Below the pieces are notes generated by a model. It searched no databases. It was not told where the DNA came from and saw only the letters and a program-made list of their open reading frames with translations. Of a stretch of 33,191 nucleotides of DNA, positions 24,651 to 32,037 are shown piece by piece. The stretch spans positions 1 through 33,191 of the forward strand of contig NZ_JAFCJT010000042.1 of assembly GCF_018130785.1 (NCBI RefSeq), read 5' to 3'. Position numbers and translations under genes: made by a program. Source of the stretch: Bradyrhizobium liaoningense. GTDB taxonomy: Bacteria; Pseudomonadota; Alphaproteobacteria; Rhizobiales; Xanthobacteraceae. Each line of letters opens with the position of its first letter. Position 1 is the stretch's first letter.

Positions 24651-24738
24651 TCTTGATGTCCGTCAAACCTGCCGCATAATCCACCGCTAAAAACGATCAC
24701 TCAGAAACGTCCGAAGAGTCCAAGGGAAGGAATACGAT

Positions 24739-25464
24739 ATGGCACGTGTTGCACTGGTGACGGGTGGTACGCGGGGCATCGGGGCTGCGATCAGCAAGGC
24801 GCTGAAGGCGGCCGGCTACAAGGTCGCGGCAAGCTATGCCGGCAACGATGCGGCGGCGGAGAAGTTCAAGGCCGAAACCGGCATCGCCGTCTACAAATGG
24901 GACGTCAGCAATTTCGATGCCTGCGCCGAAGGTGTGAAGAAGGTCGAGGCCGATCTCGGTCCCGTAGACATCCTCGTGAACAATGCCGGCATCACCCGCG
25001 ACACCGCCTTCCACAAGATGACGTTGGAACAGTGGAACGCCGTCATCAACACCAATCTCGGCTCGCTGTTCAACATGACGCGCCAGGTCATCGAGGGCAT
25101 GCGCGCGCGCAAGTTCGGCCGCGTCATCTCGATCTCGTCGATCAACGGCCAGAAGGGGCAGTTCGGCCAGGTCAACTATTCCGCGGCAAAGGCCGGCGAC
25201 ATCGGCTTTACCAAGGCGCTCGCGCTTGAGAATGCCAAGGGCGGAATCACCGTCAACGTGATCGCGCCGGGCTACATCAATACCGAAATGGTGCAGGCCG
25301 TGCCGAAGGACGTGTTGGAAAAGAACGTGATCCCGCAGATCCCGGTCAACCGGCTCGGAGAACCCGAGGAGATCGCGCGCGCCGTGGTGTTCCTCGCCGC
25401 CGACGATGCCGGCTTCATCACCGGCTCCACGCTGACCATCAATGGCGGCCAGTATCACGCCTGA
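24739..25464 (+). CDS. phaB: Acetoacetyl-CoA reductase
   Basis: 241 aa, cytoplasmic short-chain dehydrogenase that reduces acetoacetyl-CoA to (R)-3-hydroxybutyryl-CoA with NADPH. The cofactor loop is TGGTRGIG (8-15) and NNAG is at 81-84. The catalytic residues are a Ser in SISSING and Tyr147 with Lys151 in NYSAAK. QKGQFGQVNYSAAKAGDIGF is characteristic of PhaB and separates it from FabG. Length matches characterised PhaB. GGGAAGGA lies about seven bases before the ATG at 24739. The polymerase phaC is not in the window; in related genomes it is often elsewhere. Confidence 0.96.
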   Translation: MARVALVTGGTRGIGAAISKALKAAGYKVAASYAGNDAAAEKFKAETGIAVYKWDVSNFDACAEGVKKVEADLGPVDILVNNAGITRDTAFHKMTLEQWNAVINTNLGSLFNMTRQVIEGMRARKFGRVISISSINGQKGQFGQVNYSAAKAGDIGFTKALALENAKGGITVNVIAPGYINTEMVQAVPKDVLEKNVIPQIPVNRLGEPEEIARAVVFLAADDAGFITGSTLTINGGQYHA

Positions 25465-25516
25465 TAGGGCATCAAGCCTGTAGATTCAGGCGCGACAAGG
25501 CGATAGTGAAGACGAA

Positions 25517-25539
25517 ATGCCCGGCCTCGTGCCGGGCAT
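25517..25539 (+). terminator. Hairpin after phaB
   Basis: ATGCCCGGC (25517-25525) pairs perfectly with GCCGGGCAT (25531-25539) around CTCGT. Only scattered Ts follow, so it may be a weak terminator or a transcript-end stabiliser. It lies 52 bases after the phaB stop. Confidence 0.6.
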
Positions 25540-25563
25540 CATCGTCCTCAGAGCCTTTGATTG

Positions 25564-26433
25564 ATGACCCCGCGCACAGCCACACTGATCGGATTGACCG
25601 CGATCCTGATGTGGTCGCTGCTTTCCGTCATGACGGTGGCGACCGGAAAGATCCCGGCGTTCCAGCTCGCCGCCATGACGTTCGCGATCGGCGGTCTCGT
25701 CGGTCTCCTCACCTGGGTCGGCCGCGGCGATGCGGCCAGAAGCTTGCGTCAGCCGCTGGTTGTATGGGTCGTCGGCGTCGGTGGCCTGTTCGGCTATCAC
25801 GCACTGTATTTCCTGGCGCTGCGCTTTGCGCCGCCGGCCGAGGCCGGTCTTTTGAATTACATGTGGCCGCTCCTGATCGTGCTGTTCTCGTCGTTCCTGC
25901 CGGGCGAGCGACTTGCCGCGCATCACATCATTGGTGCCGTGCTCGGTCTCGTCGGCACCGTGCTGCTGTTCGCCGGGAGCACCTCCGGCTTCGCGCCGGG
26001 CCAGCTGCCGGGATTGATCGCGGCCTTCATCGCTGCATTCGTCTGGGCGACCTACTCGGTGCTGTCGCGGCGATTGAAAGCGGTGCCAACCGATGCGGTC
26101 GCGGGCTTCTGCCTTGCTACCGCGCTGCTCGCCGCGCTGATGCATGGTCTGCTTGAAACCACGGTGTGGCCGGAGACGACGCTGCAATGGCTCTCCGTGG
26201 CCGCCCTCGGCATCGGCCCCGTCGGTGCCGCGTTCTACGCCTGGGACATCGGCATGAAGCGCGGTGATATCCGCGTGCTCGGCGCCGCATCCTATGCCAC
26301 GCCGCTGCTCTCGACCGGCTTCCTCGTCGCCGCCGGTTTTGCAAAAGCCAGCGCCAACATCGCCATCGCCGCGATCCTGATTGCCGGCGGCGGCCTGATC
26401 GCGGCGAAGGACATGGTGCTGCGGAAGCGATGA
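25564..26433 (+). CDS. EamA-family (DMT superfamily) transporter
   Basis: 289 aa inner-membrane protein with about ten hydrophobic segments in two EamA repeats (about 5-135 and 148-285). The first repeat ends with LNYMWPLLIVLFSSFLPGE and the second begins IAAFIAAFVWATYSVLSRR. The pattern fits YddG-like aromatic or amino-acid exporters, but substrate cannot be assigned. The ATG at 25564 directly follows a TTG that could also initiate; neither has a strong ribosome site. Its TGA overlaps the ATG of the next small gene by four bases, so the two are probably translated together. Confidence 0.9.
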   Translation: MTPRTATLIGLTAILMWSLLSVMTVATGKIPAFQLAAMTFAIGGLVGLLTWVGRGDAARSLRQPLVVWVVGVGGLFGYHALYFLALRFAPPAEAGLLNYMWPLLIVLFSSFLPGERLAAHHIIGAVLGLVGTVLLFAGSTSGFAPGQLPGLIAAFIAAFVWATYSVLSRRLKAVPTDAVAGFCLATALLAALMHGLLETTVWPETTLQWLSVAALGIGPVGAAFYAWDIGMKRGDIRVLGAASYATPLLSTGFLVAAGFAKASANIAIAAILIAGGGLIAAKDMVLRKR

Positions 26434-26714
26434 CGCGGTTGATCGCCGTTCCGCTGGCGTTGACCGTGGTGCTCTCTGGCCCGAGTGTCGTCGCGCAAGT
26501 CAGCGCGACGCCCGAAACGTTCACAGGCATTCATCGGAACGAGGGCGTGAACGGCCGCCCCGAGACGGTTACGATAACCGATGGGAGATCCTTCATCCGG
26601 CTGACGGAGCAGCAATATCGGGCCGGTGGTTATCGGCCGGCTTACGAGGCGCTTTTGACGAGGATCATTCGCCGACTGCCATTGAAAAAGCCCGCTCCAG
26701 CCGATCTGGATTGA
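26430..26714 (+). CDS. Small exported protein of unknown function
   Basis: 94 aa. MTRLIAVPLALTVVLSG and a VAQVSA cleavage zone form a Sec signal peptide. The mature part is about 70 residues with a beta-rich centre (ETVTITDGRSFIRLTEQQYR) and a basic helix near the end. I do not recognise a family. The start overlaps the stop of the EamA gene (ATGA). The 3' end overlaps the shifted-frame tail of the flavin-reductase pseudogene on the other strand by 50 bases, so its last codons may have been acquired when that gene was truncated. Confidence 0.55.
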   Translation: MTRLIAVPLALTVVLSGPSVVAQVSATPETFTGIHRNEGVNGRPETVTITDGRSFIRLTEQQYRAGGYRPAYEALLTRIIRRLPLKKPAPADLD

Positions 26715-26956
26715 CCTGCCATATCGGCGGACGGCAGATTGAGCACGCATTCGCCGGTGCGAATCATGTTCTCGGTGGTCTTGGAGTTGCGTGCGAGCCC
26801 GAGCATGCAGCGCCATCCCACCCACCACGCCGACGACATCGGCGCGAGGTTGTGGCTGCCGTCGTCATTGGTCGATCCGATCAGGACGACGGGTGTTCCG
26901 AAATACAATATGGCCGAGTCGATCTGGACGGCGGCAGGGCCGAGTGTTCCGTGCAT
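26665..26956 (-). pseudogene. Flavin-reductase-like protein, truncated and frameshifted
   Basis: An intact ribosome site (GAGGAG, seven bases upstream) and ATG at 26956 open MHGTLGPAAVQIDSAILYFG, then NLAPMSSAWWVGWRCMLGL, SKTTENMIRTGECVLNLPSA. This is the N-terminal third of a flavin-reductase/flavoredoxin-family FMN-binding protein, normally about 220 aa. After ADMAG the original frame turns nonsensical. The neighbouring frame continues plausibly with VNPDRLERAFSMAVGE and stops at 26665-26667. So there is an apparent single-base frameshift near 26715, and the remaining 120 or so residues are missing. The gene should be non-functional. The promoter end looks preserved, which suggests recent decay or a deletion that joined it to the EamA gene pair. 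Confidence 0.8.
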
Positions 26957-26985
26957 CGTGCGCTCCTCTTCTGGAAGCGCAGTCC

Positions 26986-27027
26986 TGGAGCGTGAGAGGA
27001 ATCGAACCCACCCGATTCCGGATCGGG
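26986..27027 (-). other. tRNA-3'-end-like sequence with hairpin after the cupin gene
   Basis: Read on the minus strand, a perfect hairpin CCCGAT/ATCGGG (27027-27011) is followed by TGGGTTCGATTCC, then TCTCACGCTCCA. The order resembles the long variable arm, T-arm and acceptor of a type II tRNA such as tRNA-Ser. The T-stem does not pair well and the distance to the CCA-like end is off. The 5' half is occupied by the cupin gene. It may be a tRNA remnant, an att-like scar, or chance; the hairpin could also end the gloB-cupin transcript. Confidence 0.3.
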
Positions 27028-27030
27028 GAC

Positions 27031-27453
27031 CTACGGCTCCCAGTCCTTCGGCGCTAGCTCGAATTTTGCGAACTCGAACGCGGGCGCCACGGTGCAGCCG
27101 ACCAGCGTCCACTCTCCCATGCTCTCCGCCATCTGCCACGCATCCGCCGGCACGATCGCCTGCGGCCGCTCGCCGCCTGACAGATCCGTGCCGAGCCGCA
27201 CCTCGTGTTGCGAGCAGCCTTCATGCGCGATGCGCAGCGTCAGCGGGCTGCCGGCGTAGTAGTGCCAGGTCTCCACGGCGTCGATGCGATGCCAGTGCGA
27301 GCGTTCGCCGCGCGCGAGCAGGAAATAAATGAGGGTCGAGCGCGACCGGCCGTTGGTATCAGTGGTCTGGTCGCGAAACGTCTCGCGATAGTGCCCGCCC
27401 TCGGGATGCGGACGGAGTTCGAGGCGTGCGATGATCTCGGCTGCGGTCGGCAT
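27031..27453 (-). CDS. Cupin-superfamily protein (DUF985 type)
   Basis: 140 aa, single-domain cupin. LRPHPEGGHYRETFRD at the start and HWHRIDAVETWHYYAGSPL in the centre are the DUF985 signature; the histidines and glutamate fit a metal-binding cupin motif 1. WTLVGCTVAPAFEFAKFEL near the end is motif 2. A catalytic or sugar-binding role has been proposed for the family, but function is not established. The ATG at 27453 follows gloB by 23 bases on the same strand, so the two are likely cotranscribed. A hairpin right after the stop may terminate them. Confidence 0.88.
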   Translation of the reverse strand: MPTAAEIIARLELRPHPEGGHYRETFRDQTTDTNGRSRSTLIYFLLARGERSHWHRIDAVETWHYYAGSPLTLRIAHEGCSQHEVRLGTDLSGGERPQAIVPADAWQMAESMGEWTLVGCTVAPAFEFAKFELAPKDWEP

Positions 27454-27476
27454 CGATCCCCGTCAGGATTTGTTCT

Positions 27477-28244
27477 TCAAGATTTGTTTTTGCGCTCGCG
27501 CAGCTCGCCGAACACCGCGGCGGCGTCCGCGCCCTTCATGTGTAACCTGGCTGCGATCGACGGTTCATCAGCGCGCAGGAACACGTTTGCTCGCTTTTCG
27601 TCACCAAGCAGTGATGGAATGGTCGGCTTGTTCTCGGCCCGCAGCTTCGCCACCTCCGCCGCGCGCGCCTGCAGTGCCGCGTTGTCCGGATCGATGGTGA
27701 GCGCGAACTTGACGTTGGACGCGGTGTATTCGTGCCCGCAATAGAGCTTGAAGTCGTCAGGCAGCGCCCGCAGCTTCAGAAGCGAGTCCCACATCATCGG
27801 GTAGTCGCCTTCGAACACGCGGCCGCAGCCGATCGAGAACAGCGTATCCGCGGCGAACAACGTCTTCTCGTTGTCGAACACGTAGGAGATGTGATCGAGC
27901 GTGTGACCGGGCGTTTCGAGCACGCGTCCCAGCAAGCTGCCGACCTTGACGATGTCGGCATTGGCGACGCGCAGGTCGACGTTGGCGATCCCAGTCGTCT
28001 TGTCATGCGGCGCGACGACGCGGCAATTGAATTTCTGCTTGAGTTCGGCGACCCCGCCGACATGATCGCCGTGATGGTGAGTGATCAGGATGTCGGTGAG
28101 CTGCCAGCCCTCGCGCTCCAGCGCCTTCAGGATGGGGCCGGCCTCCGGCGCGTCGATCGACGCCGTCGCCTTGGTTTCCACATCGTGGATCAGATAACCG
28201 AAATTATCGCTTAAACAGCTGAAAGTACGAATTTCGGCGGCCAT
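27477..28244 (-). CDS. gloB: Hydroxyacylglutathione hydrolase (glyoxalase II)
   Basis: 255 aa, the standard GloB length. This cytoplasmic metallo-beta-lactamase-fold enzyme hydrolyses S-D-lactoylglutathione to D-lactate and glutathione. The dinuclear metal motif THHHGDH is at 55-61, with further ligands in TPGHTLDH, FAADTLFSIGCGR and YCGHEYT. The C-terminal substrate domain (NVFLRADEPSIAARL) is present. I chose the ATG at 28244 because GGAG is five bases upstream and it restores family length. The divergent methyltransferase gene is 107 bases away, a neighbour pair I recall from other alphaproteobacteria. Confidence 0.96.
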   Translation of the reverse strand: MAAEIRTFSCLSDNFGYLIHDVETKATASIDAPEAGPILKALEREGWQLTDILITHHHGDHVGGVAELKQKFNCRVVAPHDKTTGIANVDLRVANADIVKVGSLLGRVLETPGHTLDHISYVFDNEKTLFAADTLFSIGCGRVFEGDYPMMWDSLLKLRALPDDFKLYCGHEYTASNVKFALTIDPDNAALQARAAEVAKLRAENKPTIPSLLGDEKRANVFLRADEPSIAARLHMKGADAAAVFGELRERKNKS

Positions 28245-28315
28245 GTCATCTCCATCGCGCTCAGCCCCGCAGACAAATATGGCGTTAACGTTGCGCAGGC
28301 AATGCAATATTCCGC

Positions 28316-28335
28316 GCGCGGGGGTCGCCCCGCGC
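28316..28335 (+). promoter_or_regulatory. GC-rich stem-loop just before a methyltransferase start
   Basis: GCGCGGGG (28316-28323) pairs perfectly with CCCCGCGC (28328-28335) around GTCG. It ends 16 bases before the ATG at 28352. It would sit in the 5' leader and could affect translation. Confidence 0.3.
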
Positions 28336-28351
28336 ATGTTACATTGCCGTC

Positions 28352-29119
28352 ATGACCATTGATGTCGTCGACCTCCGCGAGTTCTACTCCCGTCGCCTCG
28401 GGATTGTGGCGCGGCAAATGATCAATCGCGGCATCAGGCAGCGCTGGCCGACCGCCGCGGGCCAGCGTGTGCTCGGCATCGGCTATCCCACGCCCTATCT
28501 CGGCCTGTTCCGCGAGGACGCGGAGCGCTGCATCGCCTTCATGCCGGCGGCGCAGGGCGTCTTGAAATGGCCGACGGGGCGGCCGGCGCTGGCCTCGCTG
28601 GTCGATGAGTTCTCGCTGCCGCTTCCTGACGCCGCGGTCGACCGGATCCTGCTGGTTCATGCGCTGGAGATGTCGGACGATCCGGCCGCGCTCTTGCGCG
28701 AGGTATGGCGGGTGCTGTCGCCCTCCGGCCGTGTGATCGCGGTGATCCCGAACCGGCGCGGGGTGTGGACCCGCACCGACAGCACGCCGTTCGGTCACGG
28801 ACGGCCCTATTCGCGCTCGCAGATCACCGACCTCCTGCGCCAGACCTGGTTCACGCCGACCGCCTGGGGCGAGGCGCTGTTCATGCCGCCCTATGCCGGC
28901 GGCTGGGTGCTGAAATCGGCGCAGATGTGGGAGCGTGCGGGCGCGGCGCTGTCGTTGCCCTTTGCCGGCGTGCACATTGTCGAGGCGACCAAGCAGGTCT
29001 ATCGCGCGATCCCCGCCAAGCGCGAGCGTGCCCGGCTGATTCCCGCGCTGACGAAGCCCGTGCTGGTGCCGTCCTCGACTACGGTCACGCGCAGCGAGAG
29101 CCCATTTCCGTTCCGGTGA
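28352..29119 (+). CDS. Class I SAM-dependent methyltransferase, gloB neighbour
   Basis: 255 aa, cytoplasmic. Motif I is degenerate (RVLGIGYPTPYLGLF replaces the glycine-rich loop). The SVD-type core continues with FSLPLPDAAVDRILLVHALE, and LLREVWRVLSPSGRVIAVIP gives the later strands. The protein belongs to the Methyltransf_11-like group found divergently from gloB. The second half (FGHGRPYSRSQITDLL onward, then MWERAGAALSLPFAGVHIVE) is conserved in that group. Substrate unknown. The weak motif I raises the possibility of altered cofactor binding. The ATG at 28352 is the family start; a stem-loop lies just upstream. It ends at a shared terminator with the DUF4167 gene. Confidence 0.85.
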   Translation: MTIDVVDLREFYSRRLGIVARQMINRGIRQRWPTAAGQRVLGIGYPTPYLGLFREDAERCIAFMPAAQGVLKWPTGRPALASLVDEFSLPLPDAAVDRILLVHALEMSDDPAALLREVWRVLSPSGRVIAVIPNRRGVWTRTDSTPFGHGRPYSRSQITDLLRQTWFTPTAWGEALFMPPYAGGWVLKSAQMWERAGAALSLPFAGVHIVEATKQVYRAIPAKRERARLIPALTKPVLVPSSTTVTRSESPFPFR

Positions 29120-29190
29120 AATCGAAGCGGGGCTCGCATCTCTGGTTGACGCGGACCGGTACCCACGTCGCGCGAAAGCGCTCTGAAAAC

Positions 29191-29219
29191 AAATCGTCCC
29201 GGCGAGGCCGGGACGGTTT
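29191..29219. terminator. Bidirectional terminator between methyltransferase and DUF4167 genes
   Basis: CGTCCCGGC (29195-29203) pairs perfectly with GCCGGGACG (29207-29215) around GAG. On the plus strand GTTTAG follows. On the minus strand ATTTGTTTTC follows, a better T-tract, so the stronger direction serves the DUF4167 gene. Confidence 0.8.
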
Positions 29220-29249
29220 AGTTCAGGATGTCTGCGAAAGGGTTGCGGC

Positions 29250-30026
29250 TTACTCGCCGGAGGCCACTTCGTCGCTGGAGCCGGCCGGAGCAGCCTCGCG
29301 CTCGGGGCGCGGGCCATGCGGCCGGCGGCGCCGCCGCGGGAAGCGTTCGCCGCCACCACCGCCTTCGAAGCCGCCCTGACCGCCATTCGCGCCACTATTC
29401 ACCTGCGGCTGAGCGCCGGTGATGAAGGAGGGCAGGCGATCGACGCTGCCGGTATCGGCAACGACGGGCTGCGGCTGGTTCTGCGGTTGCGGTTGCGGCT
29501 GATATTGCGGCTGCGCACGATGGTCGCGTTCGCGGTGTTCGCGCGGCTGCTGCTGGTCGCGCTGATAGGGTTGCTGGCTGTCGCGCTGCTGATGATCACG
29601 CTGGTGGTGCTCGCGCTGGCCGTCGCGCATGAAAGGCTGCGGCTGCGGCTGCGGGACGAAGCCCGGCTCCTGACCGAAATTCGAGAAATTCTCGCCGTCG
29701 TCCTCGCTGTCGTCGCTGCTGCTGACGGGCTCGTCGCCGCGCGGCTGCTGGTTCTGGCGGAACTGTTCCTGGGCGGCCGCGATCAGGCGGAAATAATGCT
29801 CGGCGTGCTGGTAGTAGTTCTCGGCGGCGACCGGGTCGCCGGAAGAGCGCGCATCGCGCGCGAGCTGAAGATATTTTTCGGCGATGTGCGAAGCCGTGCC
29901 GCGGATCTTGATGTCGGGTCCGTTCGATTCGTAAACCCGGGTCATCGGGTTCTGGCCGCGCCGGTTATTGTTGTTGTTATTGTTATTGCGGTTGCGCATC
30001 CGCTGCTTGTTCTGACCGTTTCTCAT
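29250..30026 (-). CDS. DUF4167-domain protein, low-complexity, RNA-binding-like composition
   Basis: 258 aa, no signal or membrane segment. Residues 1-85 hold the DUF4167 domain: an Arg/Asn-rich start with eight consecutive Asn, then YESNGPDIKIRGTASHIAEK, YLQLARDARSSGDPVAAENY and YQHAEHYFRLI. The remainder is low complexity: Ser/Asp-acidic, then Gln/Pro/Arg/His repeats (PQPQPQP, RDQQQPREHRERDH), a glycine run and a basic RRRRRPHGPRPERE end. This composition is typical of disordered nucleic-acid-binding or condensate-forming proteins, but no function is established for the family. In many Rhizobiales it sits next to prmC and prfA; here prmC lies upstream, 463 bases away. The ATG at 30026 has AGGA a few bases before it. 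Confidence 0.9.
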   Translation of the reverse strand: MRNGQNKQRMRNRNNNNNNNNRRGQNPMTRVYESNGPDIKIRGTASHIAEKYLQLARDARSSGDPVAAENYYQHAEHYFRLIAAAQEQFRQNQQPRGDEPVSSSDDSEDDGENFSNFGQEPGFVPQPQPQPFMRDGQREHHQRDHQQRDSQQPYQRDQQQPREHRERDHRAQPQYQPQPQPQNQPQPVVADTGSVDRLPSFITGAQPQVNSGANGGQGGFEGGGGGERFPRRRRRPHGPRPEREAAPAGSSDEVASGE

Positions 30027-30489
30027 GTCCTGCCTTTAATTCCAGCCCTAAAGGTTGCACGCATTACTGATTGCTCGGAGTGACCTGATGACAGCGGTTC
30101 ACATCTCTCGCGCGCACCGCGCGCAAGAGCGGCTTGAACCCTGCCGATGTTCGTCGACCGTCGCGTTCAACAAAGACGCGTTCCCCACCCGCCAGCATTC
30201 ATCGCCAGCGAACCCATTCATATCGCCTGCCGAAACAAGCCCAGCTGTGTTGCGTAAGTCTTCAAGCGCAATATCAGGCTTTCGTTCACGTTGCGGTCGG
30301 AGAGCAGCGCAGCTCCAATGGCCATCGCGCTCAACAGGACCTGCGGCTTGGAACCTTTAATCAGTAAAGCTCTCGCCCGAGAGCCCGGCTTTCGCCCGTA
30401 GGTGTACGGGGCCGGCACCGATGTGTTGATCGGAACGTAGTCGTTCCCAAGGGATATTCCAAGAGGTTTTTTGCAGTCCAATCCGGCTT
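30027..30489. other. Long spacer between prmC and the DUF4167 gene
   Basis: This 463-base spacer has no convincing gene. The right part is less GC-rich and holds short hairpins (GCTCTC/GAGAGC at about 30369-30384; CCCGTA/TACGGG just after, at about 30396-30411). A minus-strand frame of 87 codons (30218-30481) begins with TTG, has no ribosome site, and I do not accept it as a gene. The DUF4167 promoter should lie at the left end. An unannotated small RNA is possible. Confidence 0.4.
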
Positions 30490-31386
30490 TTATGGGGGCA
30501 TTTTTCGGGCCGAAACCGCCCGCGGGATGCCCGCCAAATCGGCCTTGGGCGGCCTGTCCAAAAATAACGCGGCGGCGGTCATCAAGGTTTCAATATCCCG
30601 GGCCTGCCCCTGCCCGGCCTCGACGATCAACGCCCCGTCAGGTGCGAGCAGCTCGGCCGCCTGCGGGATCAGGGCGCGGTAGGCGTCATAGCCGTCATTG
30701 CCCCCGTCGAGGGCCAGATGCGGATCGTGCTGGCGCACTTCGATGCTCAGTTTCGGAATTTCCCCTGCGGGAATATAGGGCGGATTCGACACGATGAGAT
30801 CGAACGGGCCGCGGAGCGCCGCCGCATAGGAGCAGGCGACGAAGCCGGAGCGGTCGGCGAGGCCCAGAGCTGCGGCATTGCTCCTCGCGGTGTCGAGCGC
30901 GGAGAGGCTGAGATCGGTTCCGACACCGAAGGCATCGGGAATTTCGTGCAGCAGCGCGAGCAGGATTGCGCCGGATCCGGTGCCGATATCCGCGATTCGC
31001 GGGCGCTGCCCCGATATCGTGCCCCCACGAAAGATCTCCAGTGCCAGTTCGACTACGGTCTCGGTGTCCGGCCGCGGCACCAGCGTCGCTTCGGACAGTT
31101 GGAACGGCAAGCCCCAGAATTCGCGCGCGCCGAGAATGCGGGCGACCGGCTCATGCGCGAGCCGGCGCTGCGCATATGCTTCGAGCCGCGCAGCCTCATC
31201 TGGCGTGAGTTGGCGCGCCGCCTGCGTGACCATGCCGGTCAAATCAAGCCTCAACGCGGCTCCGATGAGCAGGCGCGCATCAAGGGCGGGCTCCTCGATG
31301 CCGGCCGATTGCAGCCGCGCCGCAAGCGCGCGCCGCGCACTCTCGATGCTGTGTCCGGACTCGAAACCTGTCGCCAATGGAGCCAT
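30490..31386 (-). CDS. prmC: Release factor glutamine methyltransferase PrmC (HemK)
   Basis: 298 aa, cytoplasmic. It N5-methylates the glutamine of the GGQ motif in release factors RF1 and RF2. The N-terminal helical domain (SIESARRALAARLQSAG) is followed by REFWGLPF and LVPRPDTE (102-109), motif I ADIGTGSG (132-139), and the catalytic NPPY at 201-204 (VSNPPYIPAGEI). The C-terminus runs slightly past the usual IVEAGQGQ strand with a short tail. The ATG at 31386 gives family length; the frame is open for 160 more codons through the opposite HIT gene but that is not coding. prfA, its common upstream neighbour, is absent; a divergent HIT-family gene is there in its place. Confidence 0.95.
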   Translation of the reverse strand: MAPLATGFESGHSIESARRALAARLQSAGIEEPALDARLLIGAALRLDLTGMVTQAARQLTPDEAARLEAYAQRRLAHEPVARILGAREFWGLPFQLSEATLVPRPDTETVVELALEIFRGGTISGQRPRIADIGTGSGAILLALLHEIPDAFGVGTDLSLSALDTARSNAAALGLADRSGFVACSYAAALRGPFDLIVSNPPYIPAGEIPKLSIEVRQHDPHLALDGGNDGYDAYRALIPQAAELLAPDGALIVEAGQGQARDIETLMTAAALFLDRPPKADLAGIPRAVSARKMPP

Positions 31387-31476
31387 CCTGCCTGGTATCG
31401 TGGATAGATCGGCGGCCTTGCTTGCGTCAACGGAAAGGAGCGCGTCTGATCGCAGGTCGCAGCGAGGGAGGGAGCC

Positions 31477-31902
31477 ATGACGGCCTACGAGGATCAGAAC
31501 GTCTTTGCAAAGATCCTGCGCGGCGAGATTCCCTGCTTCGAGGTATTCAGGGACGATCGCAGCTTCGCCTTCCTCGACATCATGCCGCGCTCGCCGGGGC
31601 ACACGCTGGTCATTCCCCGGGCGCCGGCGCGCGGCATCCTCGATATCGCGGATGACGATCTCGCCGCGGTCGCCCGAACCGCCAAGCGGATCGCGATCGC
31701 GGCGATGAAGGCGTTCGACGCCGAGGGCATCATCCTGCAGCAGTTCAGCGAGCCCGCAAGCGGGCAGGTGGTCTTCCACCTGCACATGCACGTCATGCCG
31801 GTCAGGGCCGGAATCAAGCTGCTGCCGGCGCAGACGCGCAAGGAAGACATGGCGGTGCTCGCCGATCACGCCAAGCGGATGATTGCGGCACTTGGCAGTT
31901 GA
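31477..31902 (+). CDS. HIT-family (HINT-like) nucleotide-binding protein
   Basis: 141 aa, typical for a bacterial Hint protein. NVFAKILRGEIPCFEVFRDD starts the domain, followed by AFLDIMPRSPGHTLVIP. The histidine triad is VFHLHMHVMP with His101, His103 and His105. Such proteins hydrolyse nucleoside phosphoramidates or other nucleoside monophosphate conjugates; the physiological substrate is generally unclear. GGGAGGGAG directly before the ATG at 31477 is a strong ribosome site. It is divergent from prmC with 90 bases between. The C-terminal segment RAGIKLLPAQTRKEDMAVLA is standard for the alphaproteobacterial members. Confidence 0.94.
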   Translation: MTAYEDQNVFAKILRGEIPCFEVFRDDRSFAFLDIMPRSPGHTLVIPRAPARGILDIADDDLAAVARTAKRIAIAAMKAFDAEGIILQQFSEPASGQVVFHLHMHVMPVRAGIKLLPAQTRKEDMAVLADHAKRMIAALGS

Positions 31903-32037
31903 TCGAGATAGCGCTGCACCAAGATCGTAGGACGGGTAGAGTTGTCGCGAAACCCATCATCGAGACAAACTCGAAATTGACTGGCGCAGCTTCACTTCAC
32001 CGAATCTGCGAGCCAGCGATCTTTCATCGAACCTTCA
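31903..32037. other. Spacer after the HIT gene with a repeat-like fragment
   Basis: GTAGGACGGGTAGAG then GTCGCGAAACCCATCA (about 31927-31958) resembles a fragment of a common Bradyrhizobium spacer repeat. GGGT and ACCC give it weak symmetry. No terminator with a T-tract is seen between the convergent HIT and DUF5996 genes. Confidence 0.35.

Noticed and set aside
24739..25464. FabG (3-oxoacyl-ACP reductase)
   Set aside because: The QKGQFGQVNYSAAKAG segment, length and phaA neighbour favour PhaB.
30218..30481. Possible 87-residue gene on the minus strand after prmC
   Set aside because: The start is TTG without a ribosome site, the composition is not coding-like, and no family is recognised.
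31387..31869. 160-codon upstream extension of prmC
   Set aside because: It is antisense to the HIT gene. PrmC has its normal length and N-terminal domain from 31386.
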